A DNA stretch of 64,000 nt from Agarophyton chilense (taxonomy: Eukaryota > Rhodophyta > Florideophyceae > Gracilariales > Gracilariaceae), in contig JARGXX010000095.1 in NCBI GenBank assembly GCA_030374765.1, forward strand, positions 2,356,001 to 2,420,000. Reading direction: 5' to 3'. Each line of letters opens with the position of its first letter. Positions within the stretch are counted from its first letter, which is position 1. Shown piece after piece: positions 20,369-30,391 of this stretch. The position numbers and the translations under genes are program-made. A model generated the notes under the pieces. It saw only the letters and a program-made list of their open reading frames with translations. It was not told the origin of the DNA and made no database searches.

Positions 20369-21446
20369 ATTCGGCCGTCTCGGCCGACCAACGTCCATGC
20401 GGTTGATGCCAGTGGACTTGCTTCCCCAAGGAACGCCCCTGGTAGGTCGTGTCAGCGACTTACGGCCGCGTATAGCGTCGCCCAGACTGTACCATGCTGC
20501 AGAGAGCGTCCCATGGCATTCCCATTGGTCACCGGCCCTTTTAGCGCGCACGCGGAGGTTTCTCTGCCACGGGGCTACGTGCCGTGCGTGCGGATCCAAT
20601 GGGCAGTTGCATCTATCCGTCCGATCGGGCGCGTGGTGCCCATGACCAATTGGTACCTTCTTCCTGGGGCCGCGTACCGCCGGATCCCGTCGGTTGCTTT
20701 CATTCGTCCAGCCGCGTTCCCTCAAAATTGGTCTTCCTTTCAGTGCGTCCTTTGGGCCGTGATGACGGCAAGACCTATGGCGCGAAGCCTCTGTTGGCTA
20801 CTCCCGTGGACGTTCCCTGCCGCGACATCGCGGATTGCTATCCTCCGGCCATCGGGTTCGACGTCGCTTGCCTCAGGCCTCAGATCTTCGGGGCCCCTGT
20901 GGTGCCTGAACCAGCGTCCTCATGGACGCCCTACATGGAACTTCCGACGGTTGGGCTTCACGAGTCGTTCAACAGTCCACCGGCCGCTGGTACTGATCCC
21001 GGAACGTCCTTTGCCGTCACCGTTGCTGCTACTCCCTCGGTCGCTCCTGTGATTCCTCGCGCGCATGTTTTCCCTATGGCCGTAACGCAAGCATACGACG
21101 AGCTCGTCGCCGCTTGCCGTGCCGTCGGGGCCACCGAGGCCATTGGAGTTGTCGAGGTCTTGAAGGCCGCGCAATCGTAGGTGCTTTGGGCGTCGCGGTA
21201 GATTCCCTCGTGGGTAAGAACCAGGAGGTCAAAAAGGCATTGGTGTCCATCCTGGAGGAGAACGCAAAGGTTTTCTCGAACTCCGTAGCGGCCCATATAA
21301 ATAACCGTTTCGGACTGAGCCTTACGGACACCGAGAACTTCTCGGCCAACTCGACGGCCTCGGGTCACAGCCCCCTCCACAAACGCTCCCGCATGGGTCC
21401 TTCCAGTGGCCCGTCGTCCTTTTGGGCTAGCATGAATGTCCAATAA
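20354..21446 (+). CDS. Antisense ORF of gypsy-1 (unknown protein, frameshifted)
   Basis: This block is opposite in strand to gag-pol. A frame from 20584 to 21180 (198 codons) is proline-rich, with SSWTPYMELPTVGLHESF, TDPGTSFAVTVAATPSVAP and IPRAHVFPMAVTQAYDELVAAC. A second frame continues to 21446 with a helical, coiled-coil-like domain (VGKNQEVKKALVSILEEN, then VFSNSVAAHINNRFGLSL) and a Ser/His/Lys-rich tail. A single frameshift around 21150-21180 would join them. Upstream, other frames (from 20223 and 20513) are also open from the LTR onward, so the N-terminus is unclear. The stop TAA at 21444 overlaps an AATAAA. No known family is recognised. Gypsy-2 has a similarly placed and built antisense ORF. 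Confidence 0.45.
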
Positions 21447-22587
21447 AGGGTTTCCCAGGGGGTCTAGCTCCTTCTTTCCAATGTCCTGGTAGGTCAATTG
21501 CTGTTTGACGTGGCCATGTTCGACCTTCTGGCCTTGGCGCTGCGCTGCCGTCCGGCGGTTCTCCCTCTGCAGGGTCCATTCCGGAGGTCTGTGAGGTCAC
21601 CTGCCCTATTGAGCGTGGTCAGGGCGCGTTTCCTTGGGCCATCGGTGGGGACTGGGTGAATTCCCGCGGAGAAGTCCGTCCGTTGGGCCCTAGCACTACA
21701 ATCGATTCCCGTGGTCCCTCCTTCGGGAGGTCTAACCGTAGGTCCAAGAGGTTGGTTTGCGCTCGTCAGACCCATGGAGGCTTCGTCTTACCACCCTCAT
21801 TCGTTGGTCGGGAACCGCCGTCTTCTTTGCGACGCACCACACCGGCCAAGCGGGGAAGGAACAGCGAGCGGTGCCCGTGGCGGCAGTTTGCTCGGTGCGC
21901 CGTGGCACGCGCAGATGCCTATTGGTGGGAGGTGGATCGCGTGTCGCGCGTCCAAAACCTGTGGTCCGGGACGCTCCCCTTCTTAGGACAGATGAACAGC
22001 GCTGCAGAATAAAGTCCAAAGGGCGTGTTCCAGAGGCAGAGGCATTGCCGCAAGCGAGAACCAGCCGGCGGTTGATCAAATAAAGTAATTGACCAATTTT
22101 TTGAGAAAATCGAATGCCCGCTGGTAGTGTGCTGGCGCGCTCTTCAGAAAATCGCCTCCAGTGGGTCAGAAATGGCCTTTTGAGGAGAGTCCAAATCCGG
22201 TGTCCGTTGGTCTCTGCGCGGCTTAGTTTCGGGGATGCGGCCGTTTTTTGTTTTGGGCCGAAATCCGGGGTTGCACGGCATCTCAAAAAATTGACGCAAT
22301 TCCGACGTCTGATGTTTTGAGTGCCGCGCGCCCCGGGAAGCCTCACGCGCGATCATCCTGAAGGTGTTGTCCAAAGGCGGCTACACCAATTCCATTGGTC
22401 TTACACATATGAGGGCGGCGGTTCGCTCGGCGGGCCGTGCAGCTGTCTCTTGGCGGGAGGCGGAACGCGAGGTGCGTGTGACGAACCTATGGCTAGGAAT
22501 CCTCTCCTTTTTAAGGTCACGCTCCATGTGGCCCATTTTTGACCAATAACGGGCAATAAAATTACGTGGGATATTTTCCGCGGGTAG
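21447..22587 (+). other. Second and third antisense cassettes of gypsy-1, with internal duplication
   Basis: Two plus-strand frames end in related peptides: VDRVSRVQNLWSGTLPFL (stop at 22012) and EREVRVTNLWLGILSFL (stop at 22549). The underlying DNA (about 21876-22020 and 22404-22550) aligns at roughly two-thirds identity by eye, so this is an old duplication. AATAAA signals on plus occur at 22008, near 22080 and at 22555, the first overlapping the stop codon. It may be an extension of the antisense gene or simply the element's long 3' untranslated region. Minus-strand frames here look less protein-like. Confidence 0.35.
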
Positions 22588-25500
22588 TCATGTGGCAGGC
22601 TCGGAGGACGATGAGGCAGCGGGGGCCACTGGAGGGCTAGGCGCCCGGGAGACGCGGTCAACGGAGACGGTATCCTGAAGGCCATCGTGGTCAACGGTGA
22701 CCGTGTTCCCTGTGGTCTTGATAACCCGATACGGGCCAGTGGAGTACGGAAGTAGCTTGCGCGCGATGTCCTCGGTTTCGTGTTTTTCCCTCGGCGGTCG
22801 GTCCAAGTGGACATAATCCCCAGGGGCGAACTTCGGCGTAAACCATATGGTCTAGTCGAAGTTAGCTTTGTAGCGATTTTGCGCTTTGTCCAGATTGGTC
22901 TGGGCGGCCTTGAGGATAGCGTCGATGCGCTTTCGCGAGTACCTTTTGGCCTGTGCCGGGGTCATGTCGCCCGTGATGTCCTGAGGGGTAGAGAGCTCTT
23001 GAAGCTCAACCATGTAGGGCGTCGGGGCGCGAACCAGAGTAAGGTCGAATGGCGTGGTACCCGTGGACCGATGGACTTGGTTATTGTACGCGTAGACCAA
23101 CGGTTGGACATAGTCGTCCCAGTCCAATTGGTGCTCCGCCACATAGTGGCTTAACCTCGCGGTCAAGGTGCGATTAAAGCGTTCCGCTTGTCCATTGGTC
23201 TGCGGGTGGTAGGCAGTGGTCAGGAGGTGTTTCAGACTTAAGGCCGAGCAGACATGCTCAAAGAACTTTGAGGTGAACTGCGGCCCATTGTCCGTCAGGA
23301 GAAAGAAAGGGAGACTGTAGGGATAGATCCAATGGACCAGGAAAGCTATTGCAACGTCAGTTGCAGTGGTCGACCGTAGGGGGATGGCTCTTGTCATCTT
23401 GGAGAACCTATCGGTTATGACCAAGATGAAGGCATTCCCATGGGTCGATTTAGGAAACGGCCCCAGGATATCCATAGCGACGAATTCCAAAGGCCCGGCC
23501 GCAGGGAATAGTTTAAGTTTCCCCTGGTGGATGGCCCGTGTCCCGCGGATTTTCGTGCAAGCGGCGCAATTCCGTGCGGTCTCTAGGAGATCGTTGGCCA
23601 TGAGGGGCCAGTAAAAGAATCTCCTTAAGGTCTGATACATTCTTGTCCCGCCAGGGTGGCCGGCCATACGGGGGTAGTAGGCGAGATATAAAAGTCTCGC
23701 CTGCAGAACCTTTGGTACGACGCGTTGCAATGCTCCGTCCAATGGTGAGCGTCGGCAGAGAATACCGTGTCGGTCATAATCAAACAATGACCCTGGGGTC
23801 TCCACGGCTTTAGCCCACTGGGCGCATTGCTCCTCCTTACCTTGGGCCACAAGGAATTCCTCGAAGGTAATCGGAGTGAGGTCTTCCACCTCCGAGTCGG
23901 CCACATGGACTTGCAATGGCGGGTCCTTCCAGTCTATCGTGCAGGTCATGACCGTTGGGGCTTCACCACTAGTGGTTCTAGTGGACACTTCGCCTATGAG
24001 GTCTCCGACGGACTCGTCCTCGTCCCGGTCCCGTGGTCCATCCCATATGGTGGGAATATCATCGTCCAGAGGAGTTTGATCAGACCCATCGGTCAAAATG
24101 CGTGACAGGGCGTCGGCGGCCTGATGCTTCAACCCAGGCCTATAGGTCACCTCGTAGTCAAATTCGGCCAAGCGGAGTCTCCAACGGGCCAAACGGGACG
24201 ACGCGTCGGTCATATTGAGAAGCCATCGGATGGACGTATGGTCTGTCCTGATGGTAAAACGCACGCCTTCCAGGTAGGGCCTTAGGTGTAGCACTGACCA
24301 AACGATAGCAAGACATTCCCGTTCGGACGTACTGTAGTTCCGTTCGGCCTTCGTGAGGGAGCGGCTCCAGTAGCCAATGGGTCGATAGTCCTTTGGAGAG
24401 TCCTGTTCTTGCAGGAGCGTACATCCCACTTGGGTCGCCGACGCATCCGTGTCAAGGATGTACGGTTTATTGGCCTTTGGTAACGCCAATATTGGTGGGT
24501 TCACCAAGTGGTCCTTGAGGCCTTGGTAGGCTTCAAATTGTTCGTCCGTAAGGTTATCGAACTCCGAAGGGGTCCCTTTCTTAAGCATCTCGTTGAGGGC
24601 GGATGCAATCTTGGCAAACCCAGGGACGAACCGACGGTAAACATTGCAGAGACCTAAAAAGGAACGCAATTCCTTATGGGTCCGCGGGGGTTTAGCACTC
24701 CGTATGGCCTTAGTTGTAGCTTTAGCCACCTGGAGTTTGCCCGGTAGGACCACATGGCCAAGATAGTCCACCGAGGGCTTAAAGAAGAAACACTTCTTCA
24801 GCTTCAGTGTGACACCGGCCTGTTGGAGCAACCTAAGGACAGCCTTCACATGAGTGAAGTGTTCACCAATGGACCTCGAAAAGATGATAACATCATCTAA
24901 GTAGACCAGGGCAAATTTCCATTTGACCCTGGAAAGGACGATGTCCATTGCCCGTTGGAAAGTCGCCGGCGCATTCATAAGACCAAAGGGCATTCGCGTG
25001 AACCGGAACAGTCCCTCGTGGGTCGTAAAGGTGGTCAACGCCTTGGCCTTGTCGTCCATTGGTACCTGCCAGTAGCCGCAGTTAGCGTCCAACGTGGTAA
25101 AAACTTGGGCCTCACCCAATGAATCCAGACAGTCGTCCATCCTGGGGATAGGGTAACTGTCCCGTTTGGTCACTGCGTTTAGCTTACGGTAATCAATGCA
25201 AAACCGAACCGTCCCATCCTTCTTGGCCACGAGGACAAAAGGGCTTGCCCATTCGGCCTCGTTGGGTGGTGCTCGCTCGATAACTCCAGCGTTCTTCATC
25301 TTCGCGATTTCTTGCGCCACTGTTTCTCGTCCTTTAAGGCCTGTCCTATAGGGGTGCTGGTACTGCGGGGCGGCGCCTTCCTTGAGGTCAACGCGATGTT
25401 TCGTCGCATCGATCTCGCCTAATTTTCCGCTCCACATGTCAGCGAAGTCCTTCAAGAGCTCGATAACTTTCGTCCTGTAGGGCTCAAATTCCTCCCCGAG

Positions 25501-26355
25501 GTTGACTTCGCGTTCCCAATTGGCCACTGGCTCTGCGCCCGACGGCAGGATTCCCGGCTGGATTTCCATTATGGCCACTGGGGCAGGTAGTGTGATTCCA
25601 ACTACCGTACCTTTGGGCAGCCTCGTGGGTCTATCGCGGAAATTGCTTAGCGTCACCGCAAAGGGCCTACTGGGTACCACGTTCATCACTCCATTGGACA
25701 TTAGAGCTAAATGCTTGGTGACCAGCTTGGGGTGGTTCTGCAATGACACAAGACCTGAGGATTTGCAAACCGCTGGGGCTACCACTTGGGTCATCGGCGG
25801 TATTACTATCGCCTTAGCCAAACGGACCTTGTTGGACACAGTCTGTTTGGGCAGCTTCGGCCTCGTGGGGTTGGCTTCGGGTCCCGGGCGTGATCCAACA
25901 ATTGCCAATGGGGATGCTCGGTGAAAAGTCACCTTCCTTTGGCCAGGATAGATAGCTTTTACATATCTATCGATAAAACTCGCCCCTAGGATACCCTCTG
26001 CCCCCAGGTTTGGACATACAAGAAACCAAGTCCTGACCTTCAGGGGACCCAATTGGATATAAAGCGGGATGATTCCGCGAATGTCCATAGGCCGCCTCGA
26101 AGCGTCTGTCACCTTCGGTGACTTCCTCTCCTGTACCATTCGTTCCCAGCCCAATGGTAAGACCTTCGGATGTACGAGGTTTGGACCTGCGCCCGTGTCC
26201 AACACGGCCGTGAAAGTCCGCGTCGTGTTCGCACGCAGTCCAAGGGTCCCGTGCAATTTATAATTGTCCTTCCTCAGGACGCATACAGCGTCCTCGAGGT
26301 CTTCCCACTGGTCAACGGCGTACACCTGACTCGGGTCCCGATACACTTCGTCCAT
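22588..26355 (-). pseudogene. Gypsy-1 pol polyprotein, one in-frame stop
   Basis: The frame runs 1167 codons from ATG 26355 to a TAG at 22854-22852, then continues in the same frame to 22588. Domains in order are: aspartic protease (LDTGAG, Asp53); reverse transcriptase (VDYRKLNAVTKRDSYPIPRM, FTRMPFGLMNAPATFQRAM, YLDD at 485-488); RNase H (DTDAS near 635, then RTDHTSIRWLL); integrase with an HHCC finger (HPGGTRMYQTL, Cys930-X2-Cys) and DDE core (VAMDILGPF, LLTDNGPQF, Glu1058 in NGQAERFNRT); and, past the stop, KLLPYSTGPYRVIKTTGN, the usual integrase C-terminal barrel. All catalytic residues checked are present. The TAG removes only this last domain, so it may be a recent mutation. The frame is -1 relative to gag. 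Confidence 0.9.
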
Positions 26356-26435
26356 TGGTTTCGACTTTAACTTCTCCTCTCGGGTCTCCGTGTCTGGTGT
26401 ACTGAGGCAATTGGTGTTAGAGGGACGGCAAGCCT

Positions 26436-28619
26436 CTATGCGTCCCTATGGTAGTTTTCCTGTGGCTCCTCAGCCACTTCATCGGCCTCTCGGGTAGGGT
26501 GATCGACTTCGTCCATAGGGTCCTCTACCAAATTGACCTGACGTCGCTGCACGGGAGTAGCCAACGGAGTTACATAGTTCGAACTCCCTGCGGTCCCTGC
26601 GGTCCTCGGGGTAATGGGCCTACGGTAGTACCCCTCTGCGCGGTGCACCTGATAGTTTTCCTCCCTACGGGCCGCGAGCGCCTTACGGGCGTCCTCAGGT
26701 AGGAATTTAATACAGTCACACGGGCGAGTCATAGACAAGCAAATGTGACAGGCCTGACTGGACTTCGTAAAGACGTCCTTCCGTGGGGCCACTGGGGAAT
26801 ACTTCGAGGTAGCCGGCGCCGATGGAGTTGTCGTCCCTAGGGTCAGAACCGATGGTGCACCAGATGGGGCCGAATGGAAGCTAACCGCGAACGCATCGGC
26901 GGCTTTTGAGTGACCGATGGTAGAGTCCGTATCGGTGTGCGACTCGACCAAATGGGCACTGCTGTCCTTCGGCAGGAGTCTGGCGCGTCCCCTGATGTCT
27001 ACATCTCCCATGCGGCGGGAGGTCCTATAGGTCTTCCCGTATCCTTCGGCATACGTCACGAGCTGACTTAGTGATAAGTCCGAATGGGCAGTGTAGTGGT
27101 TACGGACGTGAGTCCGTATAGCGGGCAACAGACCAGCGATAAGGTATCGCTTGAGTCGACCTTCGGAAAAAACGCTCCCGCAGCGGCGGGCACGTGTCCA
27201 CAATTGGTCGGCATAGTCCGTCTCGGACACATTGGAACCTTGACGGTATCCAATAACGTCCTGATAGGCGTCCATTATGTAGTCGTCGGAGGCGTACGTC
27301 TCCAACAAATAATGGACAACCTCCGGATAGGTCCTCAGGAGTTCCCGATCTCGGGCGTCCACTGGAATAGCGGAGCCTGAAATCTTCGCAACCACATGGT
27401 CCTTCGCCTGACCCGTGAGGAAAAACTGGAATAAGTACATAGCAGCTCCCTCATGGATTCCATTCTGGTTACAGGCCACTTGGAAAGAACTCAAGAACCT
27501 AAGGACTGTAAAGGGGTCCTTCCCCGATAACTTGTCCTGGATGGTCAATTGCATCCTCTTGGCCCACCTGGCAATGTTCTTGGCGACCGAAGAGGTGTAC
27601 CGCTCGGACCGATCCAACAGGCGGTACGTGCTCACGTCTAAGACCTTCTGGAACAGCTCATTAGTCGTGACCAATGGTCTGAGGCGCCGAACGTCTGCCT
27701 CGTCTCCACTGGGGTCAGAGGTGCTGGAGGAGTCCGAATGGTCAACATCGCTTGAGTCCGAGTGGTCTATCTTCCGACGGCTCGACCTCCTGGCCTTACG
27801 GTTTCTCCTCTTCCTCCTCTGGTCGTCGACACTTCCTTGGGCCCTCGGGAAAGGCTCTTCACTAACCAGATGGGCCTCGACGGCGTACCGACTGCCGTAT
27901 TGTCCAATGGTCTCATCACCCGCGCGGCCTCTCTGCCTCTGAGGTCTGCTTGCCTCAGGCGGTTGATAGTCCAATGGGTCTTCCTGTGGGCGCACCAGGC
28001 GAGGGGCTATTACAGAGCCTGCTCCCGGGTGTCCGGCTGGATGCGACCGATGGTTAACCAATGGTATACTTTGAGAGACAGCCCGATGGCTGTCCGCTGG
28101 GCCTACCTGGCGGGTGATTTCCCCCTGGATGGTCGTAGCTATCGACTCCACGAGGACGTCTGATTGTACCACCTGAAAAATGAGATCGCTGGCCAACGAG
28201 GAGAGGTGTTCGCGTAGTGCCCGGTCCAAACGGTGCTCTAGGAATGACTCCACCTGGGTCTCGCACCAGGTGCGGAGTTGCGGCCACAGAAGAGCGGCGA
28301 CGTCGTCCACCATATGGGCAGGGGGGGCGACTGCAGCTAAGTCCTGGGGATTCAGTGCGGTGTTCCTAGGGGGGTTCCGTTGGTCTAACTGATGAATCCT
28401 CTCACGGAGGCGAGCGACCAATGGCGATTCTCGAGTGATCCTTTCAGGGTCGTCCACAGGGTCAAGTGTGCGTCCACCAGTGCGGCTGCACGTGCTCCTC
28501 CGGTCACTTTCACTGTCCCCTGGTACAGGAAGTGATGCGGGTGTGGCCGAGGGGGCCGCGGCGGCTGCCGGGGATCCTTGTGGGTCTTCGTTTCGGGGGT
28601 TTGTGGGTTGGTTATCCAT
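26436..28619 (-). CDS. Gypsy-1 gag
   Basis: An open frame of 727 codons from ATG 28619. The N-terminus is Pro/Ala-rich. A middle region has a basic tract (RRKRRNRKARRSSRRK) followed by an acidic Ser tract (DSSDVDHSDSSSTSD). The capsid-like domain (about residues 310-530) includes VLRFLSSFQVACNQNGIHEG, AMYLFQFFLTGQA and YPEVVHYLLETYASDDYIM. These align with gypsy-2 gag. A C-terminal cysteine cluster, CHICLSMTRPCDC, occupies the zinc-knuckle position but lacks the usual His. Gag would form the particle that packages the RNA. It ends TAG at 26438-26436, and the pol frame is open from 26445, so the two overlap by about 10 bases in a -1 relation. Confidence 0.9.
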   Translation of the reverse strand: MDNQPTNPRNEDPQGSPAAAAAPSATPASLPVPGDSESDRRSTCSRTGGRTLDPVDDPERITRESPLVARLRERIHQLDQRNPPRNTALNPQDLAAVAPPAHMVDDVAALLWPQLRTWCETQVESFLEHRLDRALREHLSSLASDLIFQVVQSDVLVESIATTIQGEITRQVGPADSHRAVSQSIPLVNHRSHPAGHPGAGSVIAPRLVRPQEDPLDYQPPEASRPQRQRGRAGDETIGQYGSRYAVEAHLVSEEPFPRAQGSVDDQRRKRRNRKARRSSRRKIDHSDSSDVDHSDSSSTSDPSGDEADVRRLRPLVTTNELFQKVLDVSTYRLLDRSERYTSSVAKNIARWAKRMQLTIQDKLSGKDPFTVLRFLSSFQVACNQNGIHEGAAMYLFQFFLTGQAKDHVVAKISGSAIPVDARDRELLRTYPEVVHYLLETYASDDYIMDAYQDVIGYRQGSNVSETDYADQLWTRARRCGSVFSEGRLKRYLIAGLLPAIRTHVRNHYTAHSDLSLSQLVTYAEGYGKTYRTSRRMGDVDIRGRARLLPKDSSAHLVESHTDTDSTIGHSKAADAFAVSFHSAPSGAPSVLTLGTTTPSAPATSKYSPVAPRKDVFTKSSQACHICLSMTRPCDCIKFLPEDARKALAARREENYQVHRAEGYYRRPITPRTAGTAGSSNYVTPLATPVQRRQVNLVEDPMDEVDHPTREADEVAEEPQENYHRDA

Positions 28620-28726
28620 AAGGTCGGGGTTGTTTTGCGGTCAAAAACGGCGACAAGTAGTCCAATGGTAGAAGTCCTATTCCAATTCCTTCGGTCTCGA
28701 GATTCCAAAACGGCTGTCATGTAGGC

Positions 28727-28744
28727 TTCTAAGTCGGGAGACCA
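28727..28744 (-). promoter_or_regulatory. Gypsy-1 primer-binding site
   Basis: The minus strand reads TGGTCTCCCGACTTAGAA two bases inside the 5' LTR. It starts TGG, complementary to a tRNA CCA end. The same 18 bases are found next to the gypsy-2 LTR at 42377-42394. It is not the initiator-Met site. The tRNA could not be named. Confidence 0.85.
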
Positions 28745-28746
28745 GA

Positions 28747-29315
28747 TGTAGTACTATACTACCACCAATGGCTGAGTGGGGAAGTAGTATGTACCGAGGG
28801 TAGCGGCGGTAGAGTCCAGCCACTGGGGGTGATAATCCACTGGGGTCTACTTGAGTCGTGGGCACCTTTTGACCAGCGGGCGCAATGGGTGGGCGTTAAC
28901 TGAGGACCCTACAGGTCGGGTGGCACTCGTAACGATGGCTTGGAAGCCCGTGTCCTCTGGAACTTTGGGGTAAGTTGAAGACGGAGGTGGTGCTCCCCTT
29001 TACTTCCTCAGTGGCCGGCTGCACTCAAGCCACTAATATACTAGGCGAGGCGCTCAGGTCCACTGGTAAACTACCCTAAAAAATTAAATAAAATATCCTA
29101 CTCCCTCTGGGCGCACTGCCTTACAGTGCCAGGTCCACCGGAGGTCACCGGTCTGATCTCCTGCTCCCGTGTGCATATCTCCACATGACCACTGGGTGGG
29201 GTTGCCAACCGCTGCTCCTGCCGTGCGCGTACTTTGGTGCTCGACCGCCGCACCACTTTGGGACTCCTCGTCCGACACTCCACATCGCTACCGTCTTTAG
29301 GCCCATTGTACTACA
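28747..29315 (-). repeat. Gypsy-1 right (5') LTR
   Basis: The 569-bp partner of 19785-20353, followed by TCGAA. It should hold the gag-pol promoter on minus; a TATTTAA-like word lies near the middle on that strand. Confidence 0.95.
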
Positions 29316-29670
29316 TCGAAAAAAAGAGAGAATTGTAGCCGGAGACTCGCCTCCTTCTTTCACATAGGAATTCAACGGGAGACAGTGCTAAGTAACGTAC
29401 TTCCATGCCGATGGAATGTATCCGGAGAGGACAAAATTTGTGACGCCGATAAAAATGGACAAAAGAAGAAAAATACGGGCAAGTGTCCAAGAGGCCATCA
29501 GAAAAGACGTAAACCGAGCCTCCGGTGTACTAATTCCATGATTTAACATATTAGAGAGACCATCCCGCTTTTTATACATACTACAGACATTTCAGAAGTA
29601 CTCAAAGTATGTATTACTTCACACAACCTTGCCGTCAAGTACCGAAGAGATTCGTACTCGAGCAATATCC
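29316..29670 (+). pseudogene. Harbinger-2 DDE transposase, 3' part
   Basis: After the gypsy-1 target duplication the plus strand resumes the transposase with REIVAGDSPPSF, then YFHADGMYPERTKFV, KMDKRRKIRASVQEAIRKDVNRA (carrying the third acidic residue) and DISEVLKVCITSHNLAVKYRRDSY, equivalent to the 'MKCCIILHNMIVEDRR' helix. It joins the segment ending at 19784 in the expected order. Stops and frame changes are present. Confidence 0.7.
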
Positions 29671-29970
29671 ATTTCTGTTGGCATGGTATATTCCCAGGAT
29701 GAAACAATAACAAGCGCTTCCGACCATTCTGCATTTAAGCTCGACCTAATCGAAAACACATAGGGCTCCAGTGAAGATGCTTAGAAATAAAATAACTCGG
29801 CGTACCCTTTCAATAGTTTCTACCCAAAAAGAGCGTGCGCCGTTGGGGTTCTAAGTTTTTTGATCCATTGGGGTAGTTCCCTCGCTCCTCTCACCGTCTC
29901 TGTAAGGGACTTTGCCCCCTAACGCCACACGCCCGTTTTTGAGCGTGAAGACGACCTTTAGAAGACAAAA
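29671..29970. other. Spacer between Harbinger-2 and the piggyBac element
   Basis: No gene is seen. The block 29820-29970 is rich in short complementary runs (GGGGTAG, CTGTAAGGG, TTTGCCCCC) that may be the eroded end of Harbinger-2. Confidence 0.35.
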
Positions 29971-29974
29971 GAAA

Positions 29975-30019
29975 CCCTTTTGACCCGGAAAGCTTATGTC
30001 TAGTAAAATAGACATAAGC
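29975..30019 (+). repeat. piggyBac left terminal inverted repeat
   Basis: It starts CCCTTTTGACCCGGAAAG and ends with an 11-bp stem GCTTATGTCTA/TAGACATAAGC (29992-30019) around a 6-base loop. It aligns with the reverse complement of 34315-34359 with a 2-base indel and a few changes. Confidence 0.75.
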
Positions 30020-30081
30020 TACAAATTTGATTAGTATAAGAAAGAATGTATTTGCATTCAGAGTTTCAAGTGTTGAGTTTG

Positions 30082-30105
30082 TTTATGTCTGTCTTACTAG
30101 ATACA
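30082..30105 (+). repeat. Subterminal degenerate copy of the piggyBac hairpin
   Basis: TTATGTCTGTCTTACTAGAT followed by ACAA repeats the hairpin motif with broken pairing. It has the loop orientation of the right end. It may be an internal transposase-binding site. Confidence 0.5.
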
Positions 30106-30391
30106 AGCGAGGCAGTGCCATTCGTTGTAGCCAGATTCCAGGCTCTTTTAAGCCAATAGTTTAGACTTTCATGGCAATATATTCCATGGCATTACAACAT
30201 GACTTACAACACAATATTTAGTGTTCACTCTCTGTTTTTTGCGTTTTGAGCACCCTGCTCTGCACGGTATGGCTGACGCAAGGCTCACCGGTTTAACCCT
30301 TACCCAAACCACGGCCTAAAGGTCCGGAAACCACCAGGAAACCTGGCCAGTTCCACGACAATTTGGAGACATATTTTCTTGGCTACAATCT

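Larger units (their letters stand above)
19785..29315 (-). mobile_element. Gypsy-1: nearly intact Ty3/gypsy LTR retrotransposon, 9531 bp
   Basis: Two 569-bp LTRs with TGTAGTAC/GTACTACA inverted ends enclose, on minus, a primer site, gag, pol and a 2.2-kb region before the 3' LTR. The 5-bp target duplication TCGAA is perfect (19780-19784 and 29316-29320). The LTRs differ at only 7 of 569 positions, all transitions, so the insertion is fairly young. Gag is open and pol has a single in-frame TAG. The 2.2-kb tail reads as protein on the opposite strand. It sits inside a Harbinger transposase. Gag resembles that of gypsy-2 at 41715-53017, so the two are relatives. Confidence 0.95.

Noticed and set aside
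21732-22346. 204-codon minus frame in the gypsy-1 tail
   Set aside because: It follows no pol motif and is Arg/Thr/Ser-rich in a way typical of complements of GC-rich coding DNA; the plus reading is more protein-like.
22401-22587. Chromodomain at the end of gypsy-1 pol
   Set aside because: Minus frames after 22588 show no aromatic-cage pattern like that of gypsy-2 (48809-48985).
30293-30296. TTAA followed by CCCTTACCC as the piggyBac left end
   Set aside because: No inverted partner was found, whereas 29975-30019 pairs with 34315-34359 over 45 bp.
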